A DNA stretch of 32,927 nucleotides from Chara braunii (lineage: Eukaryota; Streptophyta; Charophyceae; Charales; Characeae): contig BFEA01000155.1 in NCBI GenBank assembly GCA_003427395.1, positions 748,418 to 781,344 of the forward strand, given 5' to 3'. The translations under genes were made by a program, and so were the position numbers. The notes under the pieces were generated by a model that was not told the DNA's origin, made no database searches, and saw nothing but the letters and a program-made list of their open reading frames with translations. This document shows, piece by piece, positions 8,396-18,480 of this stretch (within the stretch, counting starts at the first letter, position 1; every line of letters starts with the position of its first letter).

Positions 8396-10071
8396 ATGAG
8401 AGATGCCAATGGAGGACAGGGGTCCATCACGACCGCGGAGATTGTGTGGCTACTAGAAAGTAGATCGATCAAAAGGTCGCATCTGCCAAAGATAGAAATA
8501 TTCCCTTTTCAACGAGAGCGGGTTTCTTACTGGTTAGAACTTCTGGAACAGATTTTCAATCGGCTAACACCGGCTGAGAAATTTGTTCAGCTATATGAAT
8601 ACGTATGGTGGGAATATCGCTCAAAGGTCGAAAATATCGTCGTGGAAGCCCGGGGGGATTGGATCGGATTCAAGAAGGAGATGCAGTGAAAGTACAAGTT
8701 GGGTGATGGGTTGTTAACAATCGATCATCTGCACAACTTGAATAGGAATGATTTTACTACGATTGGAGCTTTCGCTACAACCTTTGAAAAGATAGCAGAG
8801 AGAGTCCCTAGGCTTTCCGAGGAGATGCAATGTGTCATTTTCTTGGGGAAATTCTCAGGATATGAGGCGATGGAGTTAGCGTGGGGAGGCGCGCCGGGTA
8901 AGAAGACCTCGTGGGAGACGATAAAAAAGAATTTAGCATCAGGAGACTTAGACCAGGTGTTTCATCCTAAGTAAAGATGAAAAGAAAGAAAAGAAAGGAG
9001 GTGAGCGCGATTCAGGGGGCTGATTTAGCCGTAAGAGGGGTCTTGAGTAATATGGCGGCTCACCTCAAGGAGATGAAGGAGCAAATGGTGCCAGGGAAGG
9101 AAATGGCGGTCGGTCAGGCAACGAACAAAAGGAGATATGGAGAAGATGATGAAGGGGATAAGGAAGAAGAGGAAGAAGAGATAGAAGAGTCGGAACAGAC
9201 CACCAAGGCTAAAGTAGCCCAGAAAAAGACTAAGAATAAACCAACAGGGGAACAAGGGACTAGCAAGGGGCAGAATCCTCAACAAGCTGGGACGTCAGAA
9301 GCACAGGCTCCCGCAGCCCAACTCGCCCCATGGCCGGTTGTGGCTCCTATGGGTGCGTGGCCATGATTTTTTCCATGAAGTCGATGACCGGGGTTTGGTC
9401 AAATGAACCTGTATCCGAATCTGCCCCAAGTACAAGGAACAGGTCAAGCACAAGGTGGAGCGACAGGCGGAGAACAGCCTCAGCAAGCGCAAAAGACACA
9501 CGGTAATCAGAACCAAAACCAGTTTCACGAACAAGGACACGGCCAAGGACAGAGTAGAGGTAGGAATGGAGGAAGAGGAAATGGTCAAGGAGGAAGAGGG
9601 AATATCCAAGGTGGAAGAGGGTTTGGAGGAAGAGGACATGGCGGACAAGGAGGAGGCTGGGGCAATCAAGGAGGCCCTCAGTCAGGAAACTATAATCAGA
9701 TGAACTTTAACCAAGTCGGTCAGGGGTATAACCAAGGATATGGTCAGGGATATGGTCAAGATTATAATCAAGGTTATGGCCGAGGGTTTGGTAGAAATGA
9801 TGGGCAGTGGAATGATCAGGGATTCGGACGAGGTTGGGTAGATTATAGTGAATGTACTTGTACCCATTGTCAAATCAAAGGCTATACAGTGAAGAGGTGT
9901 CATTTTATGAAGATGGACGAGCTGGATGGGATAATTACGTCCAGCATGGATGGGGATGTGTACGATAAACGGGGGACTCTCATTGACCCAAAGATCCTTG
10001 GAGGTACGAGGAAGGAGGCACTCAGGGGTGCAGGGTTAGGACCCAGTGCCCCCGCCATGTTCCGGATATAG
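8396..10071 (+). pseudogene. gag: gag: capsid-like domain, G/Q/N-rich nucleocapsid, altered zinc knuckle
   Basis: Gag is the structural RNA-packaging protein. ATG 8396 opens frame 2 with a retrotransposon-gag-like helical region (PFQRERVSYWLELLEQIF, then WWEYR, then WIGFKKEM) to a stop at 8687, resuming to 8974. Reading then shifts to frame 1 at 8977: a Lys/Glu-rich linker, several TGA codons at 9364-9387, then a Gly/Gln/Asn-rich tract with RGG-type and NQGYGQGYGQ repeats (about 9430-9830). A knuckle follows with Cys at 9859, 9868 and 9898, but Tyr (TAT, 9883) where CCHC has His. The frame ends at TAG 10069. The three interrupted parts are consecutive pieces of one gene. The capsid part resembles the second gag-like gene at 15164-17471 (shared W-x2-FK-x-EM and following spacing). 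The gene is dead as it stands unless stops are read through. Confidence 0.82.
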
Positions 10072-11208
10072 CAGAAAAAAGAGGATCTATTTATCAAAAT
10101 CGAAGATGTGACTGAGTTGGAGGAACAATTAAGGAAAGGACTAAAGATAGACCAGGAAGAAGAGGATGCCCCGTTGATTGAGCTTGAACCAAGAGAAGAT
10201 GAAGTAGTCAGGGAGTCACCGAAAGACACCTTAGAGAGGATGAAAGACCTGATAGGTAAGATAGGAAGACTGAATACCCTAATGATGGGTATATGTGAGG
10301 AAGTCAAAATTATGGAGTTAAGAGCCCCGCACGTATTTACGATGAATCAAGGAAGTGGGCGAGAGAGACCCCGAGAACCAAATCCAGGGGCGCTAAGGGC
10401 TAGCTTGGCTGCAGGGTCTGAAGCGGCTTACCAAGCCCTTAGAAATTTTGTGCCACATACCGCTCGTCGGGCGAAAGGAGGCAATACAACCAAGGAGCCA
10501 GAGCAGGCTTCGCCTCCTCCTCCTGAGGAACCCTCTATCGATATAGGTGAAGGAGAGGAAGACCAGGATGAGCAGCTGAGGGAAGAAGAGGATAAGAAGG
10601 CTGAGCAGAGAGCCAAGAAGCGGAAGCAGGGAGGAAAGGAAGGAAAAAAGAAGGTCGGAGAAAAGTCCAAGAAAAAGTGGAAATATCTGACGTCTATCGA
10701 AGAAGGAGTAGACCTAGAGAAGTAGGTGAAAAAACTTCTTGATGGTCATAACGAGCTACTGAATTTAAAGGATATTTTGACAACGGCCCCAAAACTCAGG
10801 GAGTTGGTTAAAGTGAAATTGGCAAGAAAAAGAGTGGCAACGGTAAGATTGGGGGATTTGATTCCCAAGGAGGCGAACTGGACAGTCGTGGAGAGTGAAA
10901 TGGATTGGAAGTCCGTAGGGACGGGCTCTATCGAAGTCAATATCAAAGGAAGAAGGTGCCCCGGAATGTTAGATACCGGAGCGGAGATTAATATTATGAA
11001 TTCGGAAACAGCCGAAAGGTTGAAACTAAAGATTGATAAGAGTGACTTTGGATATCTCAATGGGGTCAGTGGGAAGTCAGGTTATACAGGTGTCGCCTCA
11101 AACGTCATCGTGGAAGTAGGCCGGATTAAGATCCGTTCCTGTTTCTATATTATGCCTAGTCTGGATCTTCCTACATTATTCGGGAGGTCCTTCCTGTCAA
11201 GGTCATAA
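10072..11208 (+). pseudogene. pol: Pro: retropepsin-type aspartic protease with charged N-terminal extension
   Basis: Frame 1 runs on from gag with only a TAG at 10069-10071, then a second TAG at 10723-10725. The first 220 codons are highly charged (Glu/Lys, Pro-rich near 10510), with no recognised fold. The protease core follows: GSIEVNIKG, then MLDTGAEINIM with the catalytic DTG at 10972-10980, a flap region, and a terminal LFGRSFL resembling the conserved LLGRPFL of Ty3/gypsy proteases. Retropepsins dimerise to cleave Gag-Pol. The DTG triad is intact, so the domain could in principle fold, but it lies behind stops. Ends at TAA 11206-11208. Confidence 0.85.
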
Positions 11209-11743
11209 GCACTCCTCATAAATAAACATGATGGAACTATGTACGCCATTTTGTGCGACCTAGTATGTGGGAACTTCGAGGTACTCACATGTACGAACAC
11301 GGGACCTCACTGTTCAAAGAACCGTCTCGACGCGGGATCCTACACGTTTGAAGAATCAGAGGACAAGAGAAGGGAATTAGAGTGGGGATCGGACGAGGAA
11401 GATGAGGATGAAGAAGATGAGGGACTGGTTCTGAGCTTGGCTAATATAGACCAAGCGATGTGCATGGTCTCAGCCTATGAGATGACCGACCAAGAAGCCA
11501 TCATGATCTTGGCCGACAGACTGGGCGAGTATCCTGAAGGAGGGAGAATGAAATTGGTGTATAGGCCACCACCGTGAGATGTAAAAATGCAGGGACCGTA
11601 TGCCCAGTCAAGCGGTCAACATTTTTTAGGGGGGGCTCAAGCAAGGAGGCAAAAGGAGGTACAAGACAGTAGATAAGAAAAGTCATCTGGTCTCAATGCT
11701 AGTAACACACGAAGAGAGTGTCTAGTATGAGCAAGAGAGAGAG
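11209..11743 (+). pseudogene. Degraded protease-RT linker
   Basis: Frame 1 is open from 11239 to 11577 and encodes an acidic stretch (DEEDEDEEDEG) with a Met-rich end, then meets TGA and later stops before RT begins in frame 2. Acidic protease-RT spacers are usual in large Ty3/gypsy polyproteins. No domain recognised. Confidence 0.55.
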
Positions 11744-12686
11744 TTGATAAGGCAAATGAAAGAAAAATGGGATGAAGAGGCATGTCGTATCAATGAGGAG
11801 ACGGAAAATGACCTGATTATCGGGGAAACCGGGTCTCTGACTGAGCAAGAAAGAGCATTGGTGATAGGATTAATGAAGGAAAAACATTGTGCCTATGCCT
11901 TTAATGATGATCAGAGAGGGAGATTAGATGTGGACAAGGATAGGGATGATCAGGATCCATACGGTCCCGCATCAGCCTTGGAATGTTAGAGGAACCAGGT
12001 ACCCGAATCCTGATGATCAAAAGAGAGTGGTGGAGTATCTCGACGAAAAGATTGATTCACACGTGGCAGGGTTTTCTAGTGGGCCATATGCTTCACCATA
12101 GTTCTGCTTTATTAAGCCGAACGGAGTGCTTAGATGGATGCAGGATTTGCGAAGATTGAATGTTGTGACCGTTAGGGATGCTGGATGGCTCTCTAACGTT
12201 GATCAGCTCTCCGAAGTGTGTGCTGGAAGGTCTATTATTTCTCTTATAGACCTCTACTCTGGCTATGACCAATTCCCTGTCTACCCGGCAGATAGACCAA
12301 TAACTGCAATGCATACTCCTAGGGGACTAATCCACATGAATGTAGCACCTCAGGGATGGACAAATGTGGTAGCCATGGTACAAAGGAGTATGGTCAGAGT
12401 AATGCAACCGATTAGTCCATAAATTACAGAACCCTATATCAATGATCTAGCGGTGAAGAGACGAATAATAAAAGATGAGCAGGAAGTTGCACCTGGCATT
12501 CGAAAGTTCGTCTGGGATCATGTTAATGATCTCAGGAAAGTGCTTGATCTTCTGCAGGAGCACAACCTCACGGCAAGTGGCGCTAAATCCAGGCATTGCA
12601 TGAGAGAGGCGACCATTCTTGGGTTTGTGTGTAACGAGCAGGGTCGTCGTCCAGATACCAAGAAAACAAACAAAATTCTTGAGTGA
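11744..12686 (+). pseudogene. pol: Reverse transcriptase, inactive (YIND, stops, frameshift)
   Basis: RT copies the genomic RNA into cDNA. The N-terminal part (11744-11989, frame 2) has the FNDDQRGRLD block. A one-base indel near 11939 then moves the frame to 0, where the RT fold continues: SGPYASP and KPNG around 12075-12125, WMQDLRRLN, then ISLIDLYSGYDQ, which holds the first catalytic Asp in a typical F-S-x-x-D-L-x-S-G-Y-x-Q setting. The YxDD box is YIND at 12435-12446: the first of the two metal-binding Asp residues is Asn. Further stops at 12099 (TAG), 12420 (TAA) and 12684 (TGA). The Asn codon (AAT after C) fits a G-to-A change at a CpG. Polymerase activity is not expected. Confidence 0.9.
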
Positions 12687-13295
12687 CCGACACCATTCAA
12701 GAATATAGAAGAGGTGACATATTTTTTTTGGACATGTGGGTTCTGGAGAATATTCATCAAGGGGTTTGTCGCTAAGACTGAACACGTAAGGAAGTTAGTG
12801 AGAAAGAACCAAGAATGGGAATGGGGAGAGAAGCAGAAGCAGGTGGTAAAAGATATAAAAAAGGAATTTGAAGAAGGAGGTCTGGTACTGAGGGTTCCGG
12901 ACTACGAAGCGATCTTAGAGCGCCCCTTCATAATAGAGACTGATGCCGGACCCACTGCCTTGGGAGGAGTCTTGATACAGGTGGATCATGAGGGTAAGGA
13001 GAGGCTGTTGCGCTTTGAGAGTCGAACTCTCAATTCAACTGAAAGGAATTACTCCCAATTCAAGAAGGAGGCATTGGCTGTATTACACTGCCTACGGATC
13101 TTCCGACATTATCTCTTTGGGAGAAGATTCATTCTAAGAGTAGATCCGACGGCCCTCATGTATTCCCTTAGGAACTTCTTTCCAGCTGATTCTACAGTTG
13201 TCAGATGACTCACCTACATCTCGATGTTTGATTTTCACTTGGAGCCCATTCCGGGGAATAAGAACAGAGCAGATGGGTTGAGCAAGATAGAATGA
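12687..13295 (+). pseudogene. pol: RNase H domain
   Basis: Frame 0 continues from RT. TCGFWRIFIKGF and WGEKQKQVVKDIKK are the connection region. RNase H follows: ETDAGPTALGGVLIQ with the first catalytic Asp (about 12942), ERNYSQFKKEALAVL with the catalytic Glu, a LRVDPTALMY block where Ty3/gypsy elements usually have TDHKPL, a TGA at 13206, and NRADGLSK with the last Asp. The domain degrades the RNA strand of the hybrid. Order and motifs are those of Ty3/gypsy. The stop at 13206 and the upstream RT stops inactivate it. Confidence 0.85.
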
Positions 13296-13689
13296 GTACA
13301 ACCTGGGGAAGCCAAGGAGGAGACGCCACCGGTAAACGGATTCTTGGAAGAGGATGACATGCAACTTCACGTCAACGCGTGGGCTTTGAGAGTCGAGGAT
13401 GATGGGGTGCGAAAGGGAAAACCTATGTGGTTCGCACCCGCGACTTTTGTAAAGGATGAAAGGTTGGTATTAAAATCTTTCGTCGAAGAGGATCCGTGGG
13501 GAGAAAGGAATAGGGAATGAATGACAAAGTTGGCCTTGGCTGAGAGTTACAGATTGACAGAAGAGTCGGTCATGATTGAGGCAGGAACGGGATAGGTGGA
13601 TCGACATTTATTAGCAGTAGGGAGAGTGCAACTTTGATGGGAGAACCGAAGAAGAAAGAGGAACGGTAAAGGCGGACGAGATAATATAG
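13296..13689 (+). pseudogene. RNase H-integrase spacer, degraded
   Basis: Frame 0 after TGA at 13293 still reads as an acidic and hydrophobic linker to about 13518, then more stops. The frame must change to 1 before integrase, so an indel lies between about 13520 and 13690. No domain recognised. Confidence 0.5.
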
Positions 13690-15033
13690 GGAGATGACTA
13701 CGAATTTGATGAGGAGAAGGAAAGAGAGGAATTTAAACAAGGTGAAATCTCGGAAGATTTCCGGAAAGAAAAGTACGATGGGTTTCATCTAGAAATGGGG
13801 CTTCTTCTCTCAGGCGACAAGCGAGAAAGGGAAGTTTGTGAGAAAACTCTCCGCATGAGGGACCATTATATTGTAAGGGGTGGTCGTCTCTTCATCAGGG
13901 ATAAAAGAGGACCACCTAGGAGAGTTATCTGTGGTAGAAATCGGCAGATTGATGTCATAGCTGCCCTCCATGACGGACCTGTTGGAGCTCACATGAGTTT
14001 TGCCGCTATTCTCAAAAAGGTGACGGAACTCTACTTTTGGGAAGGAATGTACGGGATGGTTAAAAAGTACTGTGAATCGTGCGTACCATACCAGGTCAGA
14101 TCACCAATCAGGTATAAAGAACCTCTTCACCTGAGGTATATCAAGGAAGTGGGGGTTGTTGTCCACTTGGACTTGTTAGCAATGTCGTTGGGACTTGGTG
14201 GGTACAACTACATCTTTGATGCTAGAGACAACCTCACAGGATTTGTTGATGGAAAGGTCATCCGGACCAAGACTTGGGCGGTCTTGGCCGAATGCATCAA
14301 AGAATATTACCTTCGATATCCTTTCGTAGTAGAACTCACAATGGATAGAGGGTTAGAATTCACATGCGGGGAGGTGAAAGAGTTGTTGGATGATCTCGGG
14401 GTAATCGCCAAGTACACCACTAGGGCACATCCTTAGGCTAACGCTCCAGTGGAAAGAGGGCACAGCATCATTACGAACTTACTGGCAAAATGGACAGTGG
14501 GGAAACTTAATTTGTGGCCTAAATTCCTACGGACAGTATTCTTCGTCGAAAACATCACGGTCAGGAGAACCATGGGGTATGCTCCTGCGACCTTATGGTA
14601 TGGGAGACACGCCACCTTTCCAATAGAAAGCTTCTTGAAAACCTTGCGGAGACAGGACCTTGAAAACGACTTGCTACTTGAAGAATTACTTGACATTCGA
14701 GCCAGACAGGTCAGTGTCACAGAGAAAAAAATCCAGGAAGCAGTCGAGAAAGTGGCTGACAGTCGGGGAAAAGACAAGGAAAGATGGGATCGGCTTCCCC
14801 GCGTACGAACTGAGTCATTGGCAGTCGGGGACGTGGTACTATTGTATGACTCGTCCTTGGAGAAACAATGGTCAAGGAAGTTGGATGAGAGATGGTTGGA
14901 GCCGTACAAGGTTCGATGTCAAGGGAATCATGGGGCGTATGAGTTGGAGGAAATGGATGGAACGCCGAGACGAGACTGGGTTTCTGGATTAAGGTTGAAG
15001 AAATTCAGGACAAGAGATGAGGTGAGTCAATAA
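13690..15033 (+). pseudogene. pol: Integrase with HHCC zinc finger and DDE core, one in-frame stop
   Basis: Integrase inserts the cDNA into host DNA. Frame 1 is open from 13690. The zinc-binding domain has His at 13969 and 13990 and Cys at 14071 and 14080 (CESC). The catalytic core has Asp at 14170 (VHLDLLAM), Asp at 14344 (TMDRGLEF) and Glu at 14452 (PVERGH); the last two are separated by 35 residues, the classic D-x35-E spacing. The only break is TAG at 14434-14436, six codons before the catalytic Glu. The C-terminal part (about 14800-15030) has a GPY/F-like end (EPYKV then YELEEMDGT and RLKKF), without a visible chromodomain. Stop TAA at 15031. All metal ligands and catalytic residues are intact, so this is the least damaged pol domain. 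Confidence 0.92.
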
Positions 15034-15113
15034 CCTAAAGATAAGTCAATTCAATCCCCCTTAAAAACTTTTGTGATTGCATCATTTGCGAACTTGATAT
15101 TGTTACCCGATTG

Positions 15114-15163
15114 CTGACACCCTGTTGCACCTGCCACTTTCCTCGTCCTTTTTCTGTGTGCAG
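15114..15163 (+). promoter_or_regulatory. Candidate branch point and 3' splice acceptor before second gag
   Basis: GCTGAC (branch-like CTGAC, A at 15117) is followed by CCACTTTCCTCGTCCTTTTT and CTGTGTGCAG|GC, with AG ending at 15163. The branch A lies about 46 nt upstream of the junction, a normal spacing. It is the best acceptor in the element and sits between integrase and the next gene, as env acceptors do in retroviruses and in spliced env-like plant elements. Confidence 0.6.
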
Positions 15164-17471
15164 GCTTAATCCTATAAAAGGAGCGGCAATAACACGGAAG
15201 GTAGGGGTGGCGGGGCCTTCCAGACCAGCTTCTGGCAGGGAACGACGACAGGGATTGCGGCGGGTAACCATAGACGCAGATGGGATGCCGATCTACAAGA
15301 AGGGGGACAATTTGAGGTTGTTTCTGAAGGAGTTCGAGGACCATGCATTCAGGAGGGAGTGGGATACCCCAACTATGTTGTCCAAAGTAAATGGTGTGGG
15401 GGAGTGCCAATTGAAGATCGAAGAGATTACCACCGACTGTCTGGGGTGGATGACATTCAAGACTGAAATGTGGGCTGAATATGGAGATTTGAGGAGAGAT
15501 GGGATCGAGAATGATATCATCTTCGATGGGACCAATGTGAAAAATTTTGAGGACAACATTGCTCTGTGTGCTGAGAAGAAAGGGTGGAAGGAGGAGGAGA
15601 AGCTGGAACAGGTAATGCCAAGAATGGACCCCAGGGAATATTAGAGCATGAGGAACATCAAGGAGGAGTCAGATACCTGGGGAGGGTTTCTTGTCAAATT
15701 CAGAAGAACCTACACTCTGACCATACAAATACAAAAGAAAAGACAGTTACTTCATGAGCAGGAACTGTGGATCGGAAGGAGAGGAGACAAGATGGAAAAA
15801 AAAACTCGACAGGAGATTGATGAGGATGATGTACCCCTCAGGCAGGTGTTTGTCAGAAAAAGGACAACATTTCAGAAGGGAGGTGGATCAGCAAACAGGA
15901 CTGCAGGAATGCAAGAGAAGAGAATAGGCAGGGAGAAGAAGCAAAGCAAGGAAGAAGAAGAGAGAGAGAGAGAACAGGACATGATGAGAGAAGAATGGAA
16001 TAAGGAAGTGGAGGAGGTAGCAAGAGAAAAAGAGAGCACGAAAGAGAAGAAGGAGAGGGAAGAAGAAGGAGAAAAGGAATCGGATATGATGAGTGGGAAA
16101 AAATGGATAAAGGAAGTGGAGGAGATAGCAAAGGAGAAAGAGGGCGCGAAGGAGAATAAAGGAGAGGAGAAAGAAAGGAATCTAACAGAAAAGGGGACTG
16201 GAATGGCGGTCGCTGAAAATCCTCTCAGGGAACCAGGATCAAGGAGGATGACCAAGGATGAGAGAGAAAATAGAGAGGAAGAAAATAAGGAATGGGGGGA
16301 CAAAATGGTTGCATCAATGAAGGAAGATGAGTTGCCTGCAGATGCCCCTTGGAGTGAGAAGATTGAGAGGATCTTGTTAATAGAATCAATCAGGGGCTCT
16401 AAGCTACGATCGGACCTGAACAAGCTGATCCGGTTGCATGAGCTGCTTCGAGATGACTGTGAGTGGTTCCTTGAAGGAGGAGTCGAGGTAGCCGAAAAAT
16501 TGGAAGGAGCAGGAAGGAGTCAGAGAGGGAATGACGAGGATGAAAAGGTGAAGGCTTCGATTAGAGAGCTCCAAGAAATGGTAAAAGAAAAGAAGGAATT
16601 ACTCACACAGGGAGTAGCAAGTCACATCCCTGAAAACCTAAGGGAGATCCAGAGATTGAGGAAAAGGGAAGAAAGCAGGGATGCACAGGTGGAAAAGATG
16701 GGAAAAGAAGAGGAAAGCATGACGGTTGAAATGAGCAAGGTAAAGGAAGAGCAGCAAAAGTTTAAGAAACAAGTGGAGTCTTTGAACATTGCCCTGGATA
16801 GTAAGAACAAGGAAGTGGAAAAAAAAAAGGTTGAACGAGAAAAGTTGGAGAAGGAAGTTGGCAAGCTGGAAGGGAAGGTCAATAAGCAGGAAAAGGAGAT
16901 GGAGACTCTCAGGAAGGTTAGTTAAGAAGGAGGAGCAGAGATGCCTACGAAAATAGTTGAATGGAACGATGAACTGGGATTTGATATCAGGAATGTGACA
17001 GGGACACCTCATGCACCATGACAAGGCCGAGGGGGAGTAAGCGGAGAAGTATTGGGACAAAGAAGAGAGAACAACGATCAACCTATTATCATTCCAGCTT
17101 CTGCTAACAAGTTGGTTGAGATACTGGCATCTGACACTGTTACAAAGTCTTATAATGAAGGCGAATCAGGAGATACTAAAAAGAGACCTTGTTCCGAGAT
17201 GGTGGAAGCAGGTGGAGAGAAGGAGGCAGCGATTCCATGTCATTCTGCCAAAAAGTCAAGGACTGAGGACAGAAAGTTGTGTTGGTATTGCATGAAAGGG
17301 ATGCATTTGAGGGAAGATTGTCCAGGGTTTAAGTTTGATGAGGAAAAGGGTTTGGTAAAACTGGATGAAAACAAGAAGCTCATTGACAGGGTTGGGAACG
17401 TTGTTAAGAAGGCCAAGAACGGGTTCAGGGCTCAACTGTATAGACAGTTGAACCTTGGCATGGTAGACTAA
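15164..17471 (+). pseudogene. Second gag-like gene downstream of pol: capsid-like, coiled coil, CCHC knuckle
   Basis: All in frame 0, interrupted only by three stops (TAG 15642, TAA 16923, TGA at about 17019). It is open from before 15164; the first in-frame ATG is 15285, though an upstream exon may supply the start. Order: a Gag-like helical domain (LFLKEFEDHAF, then WMTFKTEM, which aligns with WIGFKKEM of the first gag); a very long Glu/Lys/Arg-rich coiled-coil region (about 15900-16925) with a 35-codon internal duplication (from 15981 and 16086) and heptad-like EKMGKEEESMTVEMSKVKEE; a linker; and a zinc knuckle CWYCMKGMHLREDC, intact CX2CX4HX4C with Cys at 17280, 17289, 17319 and His at 17304. 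A D-E-N-x-x-L-I-D segment after the knuckle parallels one after the first gag knuckle. Probably a duplicated, diverged Gag made from spliced RNA; a captured gag from another element is possible. Confidence 0.75.
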
Positions 17472-17554
17472 GGGGAAAGTATGTGTTTTGACCTTCTATG
17501 ATTCATGCTTCTTTTTCTTAGTAAGACTTTGTACACTATGGGTAGGAAGTGTAA

Positions 17555-17560
17555 AATAAA
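17555..17560 (+). promoter_or_regulatory. Internal AATAAA after second gag
   Basis: AATAAA lies 84 bp after the gag2 stop codon in AT-rich DNA. It could define a subgenomic 3' end or simply be chance. Confidence 0.25.
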
Positions 17561-17711
17561 TAGGGTCTCTTCTCTTGGGACATAGTGATGTGCTTTAGCA
17601 GTAGAAAAGAGGCAGCAAGTTCTGAAATTTTTGCTTTGATATAGAGTCAGTTCGGCACATGTGCTTTAGTGAGTAGAGACAAGGAGACATTTGACTCATA
17701 CTTCATCCATC

Positions 17712-17734
17712 ATTTTTCTTTTTTTCTTTTTCAG
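17712..17734 (+). promoter_or_regulatory. Candidate 3' splice acceptor after second gag
   Basis: TTTTTCTTTTTTTCTTTTT precedes CAG|GAGGG. Strong by tract and AG, but no convincing ORF follows: the first downstream ATG opens only 27 codons. It may be a relic of a lost gene or an acceptor in the 3' UTR. Confidence 0.4.
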
Positions 17735-17853
17735 GAGGGAGACCGTTTTTTCCTTGTCTTCCTTCTCTTGAGTCATATGTTATTAAATTTATTTATGGGG
17801 GTATGCCGACGAGAGACACTTTCACTTTCACATTTGAATTGGTCCAGTGTTTG

Positions 17854-17972
17854 GTCTTGAACTAGGATGCTCACAAAAACGCCTAAGTTGTTTTGATGGA
17901 ATGTGTAGCCTTGAAGTCTATACGAGCTGTATTATCAAGTCTTGAACTAGGATGCTCACAAAAGCGTCTAAG
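17854..17972 (+). repeat. 34-bp direct repeat pair
   Basis: GTCTTGAACTAGGATGCTCA followed by CAAAA(A/G)CG(C/T)CTAAG occurs at 17854-17887 and 17939-17972 with only two differences. Local duplication, period 85 bp. Confidence 0.85.
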
Positions 17973-18480
17973 TGTTCAAGAAAGATAAAATGAAATGTGA
18001 CATGTACGGTCTGAATGTGCTTTGATATTGTTGATCATTCTTCCATGCTTTGTCTTATGCTGTTATTGTTGAGAAAAACCCTAAAAATGGGGTGTGAGAA
18101 AGATAAAGGTCTTTATTCGTTTGAAACCCTGCGAGACAGGGGATTGTGTATTATGAATGAAATGGTTGTTCTTTTCTGCCTTCTGACACAACAAGGAGTC
18201 AAACAAATACTTTTATACTTATTTATGAATATTTGGTTGGCTTTTGCTGTTGGTTGAAGATCCCCGAGACGTGTGTCTGTCCGGCCTGTGATCGAGGTTT
18301 GGGCGACACGACCCATGAGTGGCTCTGACGATGCCCCTCGTTCAGTTACATATGACAATCATGATATATCATTTTTATTGATTAAATTTTCTTTATATAA
18401 TTTCAAAGAGGTTCATTCATCCAAACTGACGAGGGGATTATTTCGTCAAATTGTTTTTATATATATGAAATGATCATTGT

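Larger units (their letters stand above)
17472..18480. other. Post-gag2 region, no firm gene
   Basis: AATAAA at 17555-17560 may end the gag2 mRNA. A pyrimidine tract with acceptor CAG lies at 17712-17734. A 34-bp direct repeat (GTCTTGAACTAGGATGCTCA...) is at 17854-17887 and 17939-17972, 85 bp apart. An 80-codon hydrophobic frame at 18015-18257, ending FMNIWLAFAVG, is open, but it has no supporting family or codon pattern and I do not call it. Confidence 0.5.

Noticed and set aside
15853-17081. Long Ser/Leu/Phe-rich minus-strand ORFs opposite the coiled coil
   Set aside because: Shadow of the purine-rich Glu/Lys/Arg codons of the second gag-like gene.
18015-18257. Hydrophobic 80-codon ORF as an envelope-like gene
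   Set aside because: Too short, no signal peptide plus fusion or anchor arrangement, and no homologous copy; composition follows AT-rich DNA.
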